A stretch of DNA of 64,000 nt from Bradyrhizobium jicamae. GTDB lineage: Bacteria; Pseudomonadota; Alphaproteobacteria; Rhizobiales; Xanthobacteraceae. The stretch is taken from contig NZ_JAFCJX010000009.1 in assembly GCF_018130695.1 (NCBI RefSeq), forward strand, positions 1 to 64,000. Direction: 5' to 3'. The translations under genes and the position numbers were made by a program. How positions within the stretch are numbered: the first letter of the stretch is position 1; each line of letters begins with the position of its first letter. The notes under the pieces are model-generated. The model saw only the letters and a program-made list of their open reading frames with translations. It made no database searches and was not told the origin of the DNA. Positions 45,967-54,500 of this stretch are shown here, piece by piece.

Positions 45967-46099
45967 AGCGCGCCGATTGGCGCGATCCCTTCGCTGCGCG
46001 CATCCCGCCACCCGCTTCCCGAACTTCTCCCTGTTCCCCAAATCGGCTAAAGCGCGATGAGATTGGGTCGAATCATCATCGCGCTTTAGGTCTTTGTTT

Positions 46100-46148
46100 G
46101 AGCATGATCTTTTCGGAAAACCGCTTCACACTTTTCCGGATCATGCTC
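46100..46148. repeat. GCATGATC palindromic repeat, copy 2
   Basis: GAGCATGATC...GATCATGCTC around CGGAAAACCGCTTCACACTT. Preceded by a related small palindrome AAGCGCGATGA...TCATCGCGCTT at 46050-46086. Its right half is part of the tandem duplication 46125-46200. Confidence 0.9.
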
Positions 46149-46200
46149 TAGCCAAACGCGTCTTCACACTTTTCCGGATCATGCTCTAGCCAAACGCGTC
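46125..46200. repeat. Perfect 38-bp tandem duplication
   Basis: The 38 bases beginning TTCACACTTTTCCGGATCAT occur twice head to tail (46125-46162 and 46163-46200) with no difference visible. The second copy ends one base before the MFS start codon, so the duplication changed this gene's upstream region. Confidence 0.95.
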
Positions 46201-46201
46201 G

Positions 46202-47419
46202 ATGAGGCGCGGGCAGGCGATGGACGGGCAGGGGCGGTTGTTGGGGATGGACCGGCGGATGGCCGGCATCATGGTCGTGCTCGCCATCGGGCAACTGATC
46301 GCGTGGGGCACGCTCGGCCTGCCGGCGATCGTCGGCAACCAGCTCGCCGACGATTTCCATATCGACCTCGCATCGGTGTTCGCCGGCACGTCGGTGCTCT
46401 ATGTCGTGATGGGGCTGTGCGCGCCGCTGCTGGCAACGCCGTTCCGGCGCGCCGGCGCGCGGCGGGTCATGATGACGGGCGTCGTGGTGGCGGCGGCGGG
46501 CTTCGTCGTGATGGCGTTCGCGCAGCACGCCATCGTCTATTTCATCGCCTGGGTGATCCTCGGGCTATCCGGCAGCGGGACGCTGACGACGGCTGCGCAC
46601 ATCATGCTCAACGAGGTTGCGGGCAAGAACGCCAAGGGCGCGATCGGCGGGCTGATGCTGGTGACGGGATTGTCCAGCAGCATCTTCTGGCCGACCACGG
46701 CGTTTATCGCGGCGCACGTCGGCTGGCGCGGCACCTGCCTGGTCAACGCAGGCCTGCTGGCGCTGATCTGCCTGCCGCTCTATGCGTTCGGCCTGCCGCG
46801 TCGCGGGACAATGGTGATCCCGGCTGCGGCGTCGGCGCCGCGGCCGAGCCCGCACCGGGCCGCCGATCGCAGCACGTTCCTGCTGCTGGTCGCGGCACTG
46901 GCGTCGAGCGCCTTCGTCTCGTTCGGCCTCAGTGCGGTGCTGGTGGAGCTGTTGAAGGCGCAGGGGCTGCCTGCGCCGCAGGCCGTCGCGTTCGGTGCGT
47001 CGCTCGGAATCGTGCAGGTGTCGGCGCGCGGCGTCGACTTCCTCGGCGGCGGACGCTGGGATAGCGTCACCACCGGCGTGGTGGCGAGCGCATTGATGCC
47101 GGCCGCGATGCTGGTCCTGATCTTCGGCCACGGCGCCTATTGGGCGATCGGGGCCTTCATCCTGCTGTACGGCCTCGGCAGCGGCGCGATGGCGGTGGCG
47201 CGCTCGACCATTCCGCTGGCGTTCTACGACCAGACGGCCTTCGCGAAGGCGATGTCGCAGATCGCGCTGCCGCTGAATCTGATCGCCGCGGCGTCGCCGC
47301 CGATGCTGGCGGCACTGTTGATCCGCGTCGGCAGCGATGCGCTGCTGGGGTTGACGATGCTGTGCTCGATCAGTTCGCTCGGGATGCTGGTGCTGCTCGG
47401 GCGACGGCGGGTAGTTTGA
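46202..47419 (+). CDS. Major facilitator superfamily transporter
   Basis: 405 aa, 12 helices. Begins after a short basic tail with RMAGIMVVLAIGQLIAWGTL; loop motifs RRAGARRVMMTG and NEVAGKNAKGAIGGLMLV are visible. Substrate unknown (oxalate/formate or drug type by general look). ATG 46202 is used; an internal ATG at 46220 may be the real start because the first six codons lie at the end of a repeat. Confidence 0.85.
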   Translation: MRRGQAMDGQGRLLGMDRRMAGIMVVLAIGQLIAWGTLGLPAIVGNQLADDFHIDLASVFAGTSVLYVVMGLCAPLLATPFRRAGARRVMMTGVVVAAAGFVVMAFAQHAIVYFIAWVILGLSGSGTLTTAAHIMLNEVAGKNAKGAIGGLMLVTGLSSSIFWPTTAFIAAHVGWRGTCLVNAGLLALICLPLYAFGLPRRGTMVIPAAASAPRPSPHRAADRSTFLLLVAALASSAFVSFGLSAVLVELLKAQGLPAPQAVAFGASLGIVQVSARGVDFLGGGRWDSVTTGVVASALMPAAMLVLIFGHGAYWAIGAFILLYGLGSGAMAVARSTIPLAFYDQTAFAKAMSQIALPLNLIAAASPPMLAALLIRVGSDALLGLTMLCSISSLGMLVLLGRRRVV

Positions 47420-47438
47420 GCGCCGAATCGCAAAACAA

Positions 47439-47469
47439 AAACGGCGCCGTCGTTGCGACGGCGCCGTTT
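47439..47469. terminator. Bidirectional intrinsic terminator
   Basis: AAACGGCGCCGTCG-TTG-CGACGGCGCCGTTT, a 14-bp perfect stem with a 3-base loop, flanked by A-rich and T-rich sequence. Lies between the convergent MFS and TPR genes. Confidence 0.92.
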
Positions 47470-47492
47470 CTATTCGTTCAACGCGTGCTCGC

Positions 47493-48032
47493 TCAGTACA
47501 CCAGCCCAGTGCCCGGCGGCTTCTCCAGTGCCGCGGCCAGCGAGCGATATTCCTCGCTGCCGGTGCCGGCGAGCTGCGCGATGCGGTTGAGGTGATACTG
47601 CGCCTGGTCGCGGTTGCCCTGTTCGACCTGCCACAGGCCGTAATACTGCCAGGTCTTGACGTGGTTCGGGTCGGCCTTCAGCGCGCGCTCGTACCAGATC
47701 TGCGAGACCTTGTAGTCGCCGAGCTTGCGATAGGAGTAGCCGATTAGATTGGCGACGGCGGCCATGTCGTCGTGGCCGAGCGCCTTCAGCTGGGTGATCG
47801 CACCGGAGTAATCGTGGCGGTCGTAGATCGCGGCATAGGCGGCGCGATAGCCGTCGGCGAACGCGGTCTGCGTGCTGTCGGGCCGGGTCACTTCCGATTT
47901 CTTCTTCTTGTCCTTGGGCGGCGGCGGCGGATCGTTGTCCGGCGCGGCATAGACCGTCGTGAAGACCGGCGCTGCGGCAAGCGTCAGCGACAGCATCGCA
48001 AGGGTCAAGAGCCTGATCGTGAATTTCTTCAT
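47493..48032 (-). CDS. Exported TPR protein
   Basis: 179 aa. Signal peptide (KKFTIRLLTLAMLSLTLAAA) followed by a Pro/Lys linker (PPPPPKDKKKK) and tetratricopeptide-type repeats: AVANLIGYSYRKLGDYKVSQ, YERALKADPNHVKTWQYYGL and QVEQGNRDQAQYHLNRI. A protein-interaction scaffold, partner unknown. The Met at 48032 has GGAGAGACGC before it; the frame opens nine codons earlier. Confidence 0.85.
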   Translation of the reverse strand: MKKFTIRLLTLAMLSLTLAAAPVFTTVYAAPDNDPPPPPKDKKKKSEVTRPDSTQTAFADGYRAAYAAIYDRHDYSGAITQLKALGHDDMAAVANLIGYSYRKLGDYKVSQIWYERALKADPNHVKTWQYYGLWQVEQGNRDQAQYHLNRIAQLAGTGSEEYRSLAAALEKPPGTGLVY

Positions 48033-48354
48033 GCGTCTCTCCAGTTGGAAGGCAGGCAAGCTAAATCAAAGCGGCACAGGGCGGGCAAAGCGCGGTCATG
48101 CCCTCGGCCCGTTCATCCTATACCGGGGCCCGCTGATTTGAACACCCGCGCTGCGGGAACATTCCCGGCTTGACCAGGGGATTCGCCGCGATCGATCGCG
48201 GCCGCGCCGCATGAACAAGATGTCATGCAGATGAACGCAAACCGCACGCGGGCTTCAGAACGGGTTCAGCGCCGCCTCCTTAAGTTCGGATGCATCGATC
48301 GACGAGGCCGACCACCCGGCCGGGGACCTCCGATCAGGAACCGAGGAGACAACC

Positions 48355-48681
48355 ATGTTGAAGACGATTTCCGCAGCGCTCATCGCCGTGTCCATGATCG
48401 CCGCGCCCGCCTTCGCCGGTGAGGCCGTCAAGACCACGCCGAAAGCACCCGCGCCGGTCAGCAAGACCGCGCCCATCATCAAGAGCGAGCAGCTGCCGAG
48501 CAAGGTGCTGAACGCCAACGCCAGGATGGGCGGCCATCACCACAAGCACTATCGCCATCACCGTCACCACAAGCACATGGGCATGCTGAAGGTGAAGGCG
48601 CCGAAATTCGCGTCCCATCACGTCAAGCACGTGACGCCGAAGGTCGCGACCAAGCACATCGCGCAGCCGAAGCGCGGCTGA
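48355..48681 (+). CDS. Histidine-rich exported small protein
   Basis: 108 aa. Signal peptide (LKTISAALIAVSMIAAPAFA), then a middle stretch crowded with His and Lys (GGHHHKHYRHHRHHKHMGM) and a basic tail. Probably binds transition metals in the periplasm. I recall similar proteins in Bradyrhizobium annotated as His-rich protein BRANT, but this was not checked. Good ribosome site GAGGAGACAACC. The 295-base gap upstream (48060-48354) shows no other gene. Confidence 0.75.
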   Translation: MLKTISAALIAVSMIAAPAFAGEAVKTTPKAPAPVSKTAPIIKSEQLPSKVLNANARMGGHHHKHYRHHRHHKHMGMLKVKAPKFASHHVKHVTPKVATKHIAQPKRG

Positions 48682-48881
48682 GACTGAGCCAAACGGGCGC
48701 GGCCCATCCACATTGCCCCCCGCACCCGTGTCCGTCTGGCTTAGAACCCGGCCCGTCCGCCATTGCTTCCCCAATGGCGGCGGGCCGGTGGCTTGTTCGG
48801 CCGAGTTTGTCGGCCTGCGATAACCTAGATGCGAATTCCCTTCCTGCGCCTGCCGGTCTAAGACACCGCAGGGGACCGTGA

Positions 48882-49316
48882 ATGACAATTCGACGCAGGG
48901 GCATTTCAGGGATCGCAGCGCTGCTGCTGCCGATCGTGCTTGCTGGCTGTCTCAGCGATGGCGACGGCAGCAGCCCGACTTCCTACACCGCCGACCGCGG
49001 CGTGGCCGACCAGCCCTATCCGAACAACTATCGTCCGGAGATCCTGGCGTTCATGCACACCTACCTGAACAATCCGGTCGGCGTGCGCGAGGCTGGCATT
49101 GCCGATCCGGTCCAGCGCACCATCGGCGGGCGGCTGCGCTATGTGGCGTGCGTGCGCTACAGCGCCCGCGATTCCGACGGCAATTACCGCCCGGCGCGCG
49201 AGCGGGCGATCATGTTCGTCGACGGCCGGCTCGAGCGCGTGCTCGAGAACGCCAGCGAGCCCTGCGCCGGCGCGGCCTATGCCGCCTTTCCCGACCTGGA
49301 AAAGATGTCGCGGTAG
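48882..49316 (+). CDS. Lipoprotein of unknown function
   Basis: 144 aa. Lipobox PIVLAGCLSDG near residue 23 predicts a lipid-anchored envelope protein. The mature part has two more cysteines (YVACVRYSA and SEPCAGAA), likely a disulphide. Sequence looks like a conserved rhizobial family (YRPEILAFMHTYLNNPVGVR, split YLNNPVGVREAGIADP). No further function is visible. Confidence 0.8.
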   Translation: MTIRRRGISGIAALLLPIVLAGCLSDGDGSSPTSYTADRGVADQPYPNNYRPEILAFMHTYLNNPVGVREAGIADPVQRTIGGRLRYVACVRYSARDSDGNYRPARERAIMFVDGRLERVLENASEPCAGAAYAAFPDLEKMSR

Positions 49317-49583
49317 GCCACCTCAAAGGTGAGCGGATCGTTATCACCATCCGATCACTTTTCAGGGAGCTTTGAACCGAACCTTTGCCACGGATGACTA
49401 CATGTTCAGCCGGAATGCGGTCATTTAACCGACTGAAAAAGCTCGCCATGCGATGGAACAAAACGGCTTTGTGGCGCGGCTATCACAGTTCGGAAACATC
49501 GCCACCCGGCGTCGCCTCAAAGCAACCCAATTGAGGTCACGTTGTTTGGATTGATATCGCAGCGTCAGTAACGGGGATTGAAA

Positions 49584-50294
49584 ATGAAGAAGTTTCTGCT
49601 CGGCACCGCCGCCTTGGCCGCCCTTGCGAGCCCAGCGTTTGCGGCGGACATGCCGGCCCGCACCTACACCAAGGCGCCGCCCTACACCGCACCGGCGGTG
49701 GTCTACAATTGGACCGGCTTCTACATCGGCGGCCATGTCGGTGGCGCCTTCACCGACGGCACCAACCTGATGGGCGCGGACACGCGCTTCCTCGGCGGCG
49801 TGCAGGGCGGCTTCGACTATCAGTTCGCGCCGAACTGGGTGATGGGTATCGAAGCCCAGTACTCCTGGCTCAGCGGCGGCAGCAGCAACACCGTGTTCCC
49901 GGCCGGTACGGTCGTGACCGGCAATTCGGACCAGCTCGGTTCGGTGACCGGCCGCTTGGGCTACACCTGGGGTCCGGCGCTGCTCTACGCCAAGGGCGGT
50001 TATGCCTGGCGCGACAACAACAATATCGGCGTCGCCGTCGCCGGCGTGCCGACGGCCTTCACCACCAGCGGCAACAACCAGAACGGCTACACGGTCGGCG
50101 CCGGCCTCGAATACATGTTCGCGCCGAACTGGTCGGCCAAGGCCGAGTACCAGTATTACAATTTCGGCAAGACGACGTTCACGGGCGGCCCGGCTGACAT
50201 CGTCGGCGCGAGCCTCAAGAACGACGAACACACCGTCAAGCTGGGCGTCAACTATCGCTTCGGTTGGGGTGGCCCGACCGGCAGCCGGTACTGA
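49584..50294 (+). CDS. Outer-membrane beta-barrel protein of the Omp25/Omp31 family
   Basis: 236 aa. Signal peptide (KKFLLGTAALAALASPAFA), then the family start AADMPARTYTKAPP, NWTGFYIGGHVGGAF and alternating beta strands ending in VKLGVNYRFGWGGP. The C-terminal aromatic signal is interrupted by a short tail (TGSRY). Probably an abundant surface protein. TTG 49578 is an alternative start two codons upstream. Confidence 0.93.
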   Translation: MKKFLLGTAALAALASPAFAADMPARTYTKAPPYTAPAVVYNWTGFYIGGHVGGAFTDGTNLMGADTRFLGGVQGGFDYQFAPNWVMGIEAQYSWLSGGSSNTVFPAGTVVTGNSDQLGSVTGRLGYTWGPALLYAKGGYAWRDNNNIGVAVAGVPTAFTTSGNNQNGYTVGAGLEYMFAPNWSAKAEYQYYNFGKTTFTGGPADIVGASLKNDEHTVKLGVNYRFGWGGPTGSRY

Positions 50295-50314
50295 TCGCCT
50301 CGGAGCTGAATACG

Positions 50315-50344
50315 AAAGGCCGGCGTCTTCGCCGGCCTTTTTGT
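50315..50344 (+). terminator. Intrinsic terminator of the Omp gene
   Basis: AAAGGCCGGCG-TCTT-CGCCGGCCTTT followed by TTTGT, an 11-bp stem and T-rich tail, 21 bases past the stop codon. Confidence 0.93.
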
Positions 50345-50478
50345 TTGGGCGCTGCCCTTTGCGCCGACACGCATGACAGTCTGTCGCAGCTGCAATGCAA
50401 AAATATTTTCCGCATTGCACGGAACCTTCACCGTTGATGCGCTATTATGCAGTCGCCGGGGCTGGTGGACAAACAAAC

Positions 50479-50727
50479 ATGCGTGCAATTGCGTTAGGGC
50501 TGATCGTCTCTGCGGTCACTGCGGCTTCAGTGCCGTGCGTCGCCCAGACCATCCTGAAGTCTGAACCTCTGATCCTGGCGCCCTATGAGATCGCCTTCGT
50601 GCAGGATTTCTCCTGCCCGACCGGAAAGGTGCTCAAGGTGACCGGCGCGATCCGGGGGCTGCACCGCCGGAAAGTCTGCGTGTCGCTCTCCGGCGAGCAG
50701 GCGTCGCTCGCGACCGCGTCGCCGTAA
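50479..50727 (+). CDS. Small exported two-cysteine protein (DUF6719-like), copy 1
   Basis: 82 aa. Signal peptide (IALGLIVSAVTAASVPCVAQ) then a mature core QDFSCPTGKVLKVTGAIRG ... RRKVCVSL with two Cys that could form one disulphide. A paralogue with the same layout (VSCGPGKARKVTGG ... GPCKP) is at 52986. The resemblance to DUF6719 is from memory. Confidence 0.65.
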   Translation: MRAIALGLIVSAVTAASVPCVAQTILKSEPLILAPYEIAFVQDFSCPTGKVLKVTGAIRGLHRRKVCVSLSGEQASLATASP

Positions 50728-50848
50728 GGCCGCGACACCCCCATATCTGACCCGGTCCGCCAACCGCGCACCGGGGCGTGGAGTCTGCTCCCCCCAAAAT
50801 CAAGAGCTCTGCCCAACGCCCTCGCTTGCCCGCGAGCGGATTGCGCTC

Positions 50849-50897
50849 GAGCATGATCCGGAAGAGCATGCAGCGGTTTTTGGAAAAGATCATGCTC
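50849..50897. repeat. GCATGATC palindromic repeat, copy 3
   Basis: GAGCATGATCCGG...GATCATGCTC with the interior GCAGCGGTTTTTGGAAAA; followed by a second small palindrome GAGCGCGATGATCTCATCGCGC at about 50911-50933, just past the stop of the minus-strand gene at 50934. Confidence 0.9.
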
Positions 50898-50933
50898 AAA
50901 CAAAGAGCTAGAGCGCGATGATCTCATCGCGCT

Positions 50934-51203
50934 TTAGTGCTGTGTCTGGGTGGCGATCAGCTCCGGCTCCGTCTGGGCCTCGCGTTCAGCCTCCGCCTTG
51001 TTGCGTGCGGGGTCCTCGTGCGGCTCGAGCTGGCACGGCCGGATCTCATATTCATTGTCGAGCACCGGGCGGGGCGTGGCCTTTTCCTCCTCCGAGATGG
51101 CGTCGACGACGAGGCCGCTCTTGCGGGCGATCATCCACACGTCGGCCTCGGTCGGGTAGGCCTTGCTGATCCGGGCGTCGTGGCTGAAGAGGGCGTAGGG
51201 CAT
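50934..51203 (-). CDS. Small soluble protein, unknown
   Basis: 89 aa, acidic: MPYALFSHDARISKAYPTE, then a conserved-looking first half, and a low-complexity Glu/Ala tail. No motif assigned. I think such proteins occur in other Bradyrhizobium genomes; not checked. Confidence 0.6.
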   Translation of the reverse strand: MPYALFSHDARISKAYPTEADVWMIARKSGLVVDAISEEEKATPRPVLDNEYEIRPCQLEPHEDPARNKAEAEREAQTEPELIATQTQH

Positions 51204-51344
51204 CGGTCGGTTTCCTGCGAGAGAGCGGATAACGCCAAGCCCCGGGAACTGGTTTCCGGCGGCCGGGGCTGTCCGTCGTTCACGGAACCGTGAGCAACCC
51301 GTTGAAAATGTGAGTCATTTCGGACCCATTTACGGGGTGCCCTG

Positions 51345-51359
51345 AGTCTTTAACGAGAG
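51345..51359. promoter_or_regulatory. Near-consensus CtrA-type box
   Basis: TTAA-CGAGAGG-TGAA, one mismatch from TTAA-N7-TTAA, in the gap 51204-51409 between the minus-strand gene and the 39-aa gene. Weak evidence. Confidence 0.22.
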
Positions 51360-51409
51360 GTGAATCCCCGAAAAAAGAATCCTCGGGACTCCCGAGGTAG
51401 AATCGCCGG

Positions 51410-51529
51410 ATGCTCCAGCCCATGAGAGCGATCCTGCCAACCCCGAACGAACGCGTGCAGTTCACGCTGACGGTTGCGCTGCTCGCGGCCTGCGCCGCGA
51501 ATGTCGCGCTGGTCTGGGCGTGGCTCTAG
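51410..51529 (+). CDS. Possible 39-aa single-span membrane protein
   Basis: MLQPMRAILPTPNERVQF then a helix TLTVALLAACAANVALVWAW and the stop. Codon usage is GC3-rich like real genes here, and the layout (short polar head, one helix) is plausible; there is no strong ribosome site. Could be chance. Confidence 0.45.
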   Translation: MLQPMRAILPTPNERVQFTLTVALLAACAANVALVWAWL

Positions 51530-51623
51530 CCCTGTCGTCTCGGGCCGATTGACGGCCCGCTCATTCTCTTCATCATTGCCGCCAACAACGAGCGCGCCGA
51601 TCAACGGGGCGCAGGTGCATGGG

Positions 51624-52004
51624 ATGGTGCCGATGATCGAGTCGCTGCAGGAACGGGTCAACGCCGACGCTGCGCTATTGCGGCGCGGGCGCTATCTCAC
51701 CACGACGGTGCTGCTCGAGGTCGGCGCAACGGCGTGGCTGATCGCGATCCATCAGGGGCGGATCAGCGCGGTGACGAAGGGTCCGTTCGTGATGCCGTCC
51801 TCGTCGCTCGCGCTGCGCGCGCCGGCGGAGGAGTGGGCAAAATTCTGGAGCAAACGGCCGCCGCCGGGTGCCAACGACCTGATGGCGCTGATCAAGCGTC
51901 GCGTGCTGAGGGTCGATGGCGACCTGCAAATCTTCATGGCCAATCTGCGCTACTTCAAGGACGTGCTCGCCAAGCTGCGCGCGGTGGAAGGAGCCGCCGC
52001 ATGA
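51624..52004 (+). CDS. Small SCP2-like (sterol-carrier-fold) protein
   Basis: 126 aa without signal peptide. The pattern LLEVGATAWLIAIHQGRISAV (split at 20: VGATAWLIAIHQGRISAV) with the later RVDGDLQIFMANLRYF resembles the SCP2 fold seen in small hydrophobic-ligand proteins; this is a moderate guess. Its stop overlaps the hydrolase ATG (52001-52004), so the two are translated together. Confidence 0.6.
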   Translation: MVPMIESLQERVNADAALLRRGRYLTTTVLLEVGATAWLIAIHQGRISAVTKGPFVMPSSSLALRAPAEEWAKFWSKRPPPGANDLMALIKRRVLRVDGDLQIFMANLRYFKDVLAKLRAVEGAAA

Positions 52005-52849
52005 GCGCAAGATTCGAGCCGATCATCGGCCGCTACATGCAGCTCGATCTCTTTGGCCGTCCGCACCGGATCTATGTCGAGGAAGCAGGCCGGGGCACGC
52101 CGCTGTTTTGCCTGCACACCGCCGGCAGCGACGGGCGGCAATATCGCGCGCTGATGAACGATCCGCGCATCACGCGCCATCACCGCGTCATCGCCTTCGA
52201 CATGCCCTGGCACGGCAAATCGTCGCCGCCGGCGGGCTGGCACGACGAGGAGTATCAGCTGACCTCCGCGCACTACACGGCGATGATCCTCGAGGTGATG
52301 CGCGCGCTCGAGCTCGACCGCCCGATCCTGATCGGCTGCTCGATCGGCGGCCGCATCGCGCTGCATCTGGCGCTGGAGCATCCGGAGGCGTTTCGCGCCA
52401 TCATCGGCCTGCAGGCCGGCGCGCATGTCGATCCCTATTACGATCTGAATTTCCTGCATCGCGCCGACGTCCATGGCGGCGAGGTCTGCGGCGCTATCGT
52501 CTCCGGCCTGGTCGGCCCCGATGCGCCCGACAAGGAGAAGTGGGAGACGCTCTGGCACTACATGCAGGGCGGTCCCGGCGTGTTCAAGGGCGATCTGTAT
52601 TTCTACAAGATCGACGGCGACATCCGCACCCGCGTTGCCGAGATCGACACGCGGCGCTGTCCGCTGTTCCTGCTGTCCGGCGAATACGATTATTCCTGCA
52701 CGCCGGAGGAGACGCTGGCGGTGGCGAACAGCATTCCCGGCTGCGAGGCCACCATCATGAAGGGCCTCGGGCACTTTCCGATGAGCGAGAATCCGGATGA
52801 GTTTCTAAAACACCTGCTGCCGGTGCTGGAGAAGATCGACGGACGTTGA
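52001..52849 (+). CDS. Alpha/beta hydrolase
   Basis: 282 aa, full-length fold: oxyanion region PLFCLHTAGSDGRQYRAL, nucleophile elbow ILIGCSIGGRIALHLAL, Asp near FLLSGEYDYSCTP, His in IMKGLGHFPMSENPDEF. Resembles MhpC-type hydrolases for ester or C-C bonds. Coupled with the SCP2-like protein, which may deliver a hydrophobic substrate (inference). Confidence 0.87.
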   Translation: MSARFEPIIGRYMQLDLFGRPHRIYVEEAGRGTPLFCLHTAGSDGRQYRALMNDPRITRHHRVIAFDMPWHGKSSPPAGWHDEEYQLTSAHYTAMILEVMRALELDRPILIGCSIGGRIALHLALEHPEAFRAIIGLQAGAHVDPYYDLNFLHRADVHGGEVCGAIVSGLVGPDAPDKEKWETLWHYMQGGPGVFKGDLYFYKIDGDIRTRVAEIDTRRCPLFLLSGEYDYSCTPEETLAVANSIPGCEATIMKGLGHFPMSENPDEFLKHLLPVLEKIDGR

Positions 52850-52985
52850 GACGCGAAACGGCGGCGCGAGACGCGACCGTGCCGCGCGTCGTGACTCAAG
52901 CGAAGAACGTCGACGGCTGGGCAGGGACCCCTTGTCGTTTCAGGGGGGCTGGCTAATCTCCGCCTGTTCATTAGTGGAGATTGGA

Positions 52986-53234
52986 ATGACGCCCCTGAGA
53001 TCAATCGGCATCGCTGCCGCGCTGTTGCTGTTTGCTGAAGCCGCATCCGCCCAAACCGTACTGCCGAGTGAACCGCCGCCTGGCGCGCTTGAGCCGGGGC
53101 AGGTGGTCTACGTGTCCTGTGGTCCAGGCAAGGCACGCAAGGTCACGGGTGGCAGTAACATGACGGGTGTTGGCGGCATCGTAGGGCCTGGCGCCCGCCG
53201 GCAATCTGGTCCTTGCAAGCCGATGAAGGGCTGA
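52986..53234 (+). CDS. Small exported two-cysteine protein (DUF6719-like), copy 2
   Basis: 82 aa. Signal peptide (IGIAAALLLFAEAASA then Q), then SEPPPGALEPGQVVYVSCGP and a glycine-rich stretch ending RRQSGPCKPMKG. Same length and plan as 50479-50727, with which it shares the GK..KVTG core. Confidence 0.68.
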   Translation: MTPLRSIGIAAALLLFAEAASAQTVLPSEPPPGALEPGQVVYVSCGPGKARKVTGGSNMTGVGGIVGPGARRQSGPCKPMKG

Positions 53235-53334
53235 ACGGCGTCGGCTGCTGTTGTTTCGACAACGGCAGCCGCATCAACATCCGCATGAACATCCGGAAGA
53301 GTGGGTTCGACATTTGCCCGCGCAGCGGGCCGCG

Positions 53335-53895
53335 TTACTTGCCCGAAGACCGCGGCAGGTCGGTGCCGTCGCGGAGCGCGGCGCGGACCTTGTCCATGGT
53401 GGAGCTGCAATAGTCCTCGCGCTCCTTCAGGAAGCGTGCCTGGTTGGCGCGGAAATTGGCGACGCGGGCGCGGACCTCGGACTGGAAGTCGCCGCGGATA
53501 TCGAGCTTTGCAAACTTTGCCGGCTGGGCCGGGGCGGGCGGCGGCGCCTCGCCGATGGGGGCGGGCGCGGCGGCGACAGGGGCCGGCGGGACTTCGATCG
53601 CGACCACTGGGGTCAACTGTGGCGGGCTGACCGGTGGCGGGCTGGACGGGGCGGCAATGATGGCTGCCGCGATCACGGCAGGCGGCGGGGTGACGGCGTC
53701 GTCAGGCTTGAGGGCCGCCGCAGACGGGATGAGCGCGGCCGCCGGCGGCACGGGCGCGATGGAGACAGGCGTGCCGGAAGCAGCCGCAACGGAGGTAGCC
53801 GGGAGGGTATCGAAGTCGGGCCGCTTGCCCGTCACCGACTGCACGAAAGCCATCGTTTGCGCGATCAGGAGATCGCGTTCCTTCATCCATTTCAT
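53335..53895 (-). CDS. Ala/Pro-rich protein, unknown
   Basis: 186 aa. Two short conserved-looking ends (MKWMKERDLLIAQTMAFVQS and RARVANFRANQARFLKERED) flank a 100-residue Ala/Pro/Val linker. Cytoplasmic by appearance. The final part ends with DGTDLPRSSGK. No family recognised. Confidence 0.65.
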   Translation of the reverse strand: MKWMKERDLLIAQTMAFVQSVTGKRPDFDTLPATSVAAASGTPVSIAPVPPAAALIPSAAALKPDDAVTPPPAVIAAAIIAAPSSPPPVSPPQLTPVVAIEVPPAPVAAAPAPIGEAPPPAPAQPAKFAKLDIRGDFQSEVRARVANFRANQARFLKEREDYCSSTMDKVRAALRDGTDLPRSSGK

Positions 53896-54031
53896 GGCGC
53901 ACCTGAATGTTTCAGGATTTCAGCAAAGGAATCCCACGAAATCAAGCGGCTGCGATCATGATGGTTGACGGCGACGCGCGTTTTGCCGGCCCGGTGACAT
54001 CTGGGTGACACCGAAAGCGGGCGGGATAGGG

Positions 54032-54193
54032 TTAACGCTCGCGCGGATTGGTGTTGGGGACGAACGGGGGTACCGACGCCCCGGAGGTCGGTTGGGTTGG
54101 CGGCATGGGCCAGGCGATGCCGGCGACGGCGGCGCAGACCAGCGTGATGCCGCCCAGCAGAGTCACATTCCGGTTGTCTTCAGGGGCGCTCAT
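54032..54193 (-). CDS. Possible 53-aa single-span membrane protein
   Basis: MSAPEDNRNV, a helix TLLGGITLVCAAVAGIAW, then a proline/threonine-rich outside tail ending TNPRER. Residue pattern is coherent for a small membrane protein and codon use is typical, but the ribosome site is weak. Confidence 0.5.
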   Translation of the reverse strand: MSAPEDNRNVTLLGGITLVCAAVAGIAWPMPPTQPTSGASVPPFVPNTNPRER

Positions 54194-54241
54194 ACCCCGA
54201 GAACCGCGGGAGCCCGGCGATCGTTCCCCGGGGGAATTCGC

Positions 54242-54421
54242 CTAATGGGTAAGGGCCTCGGCGCTCATCCGTTCGGCGGTACGGGCTTCGATCAGGTCGG
54301 CATAGCGGCCGTATTCCTCGGCCATTTCGAGCAGCTTCTCACGGACGGTGGCATCGGTGACCTGGCGGGCCAGCCGTTTCGCCTGATCGGATTGGAAGCG
54401 GTAGTGGGCAGTGTCGGACAT
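54242..54421 (-). CDS. Small helical soluble protein (59 aa)
   Basis: MSDTAHYRFQSDQAKRLARQ ... EKLLEMAEEYGRYADLIEAR: amphipathic helical, charged, like many short rhizobial proteins. A good ribosome site GAGGTGACAC stands right before ATG. Function unknown. Confidence 0.65.
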   Translation of the reverse strand: MSDTAHYRFQSDQAKRLARQVTDATVREKLLEMAEEYGRYADLIEARTAERMSAEALTH

Positions 54422-54500
54422 GTGTCACCTCATCAGGTGAGTTTGGTCCGGTCATCAAAGGTTCATCGGTCGGCAGATGATTGACGCGTTCGTGAGGACT

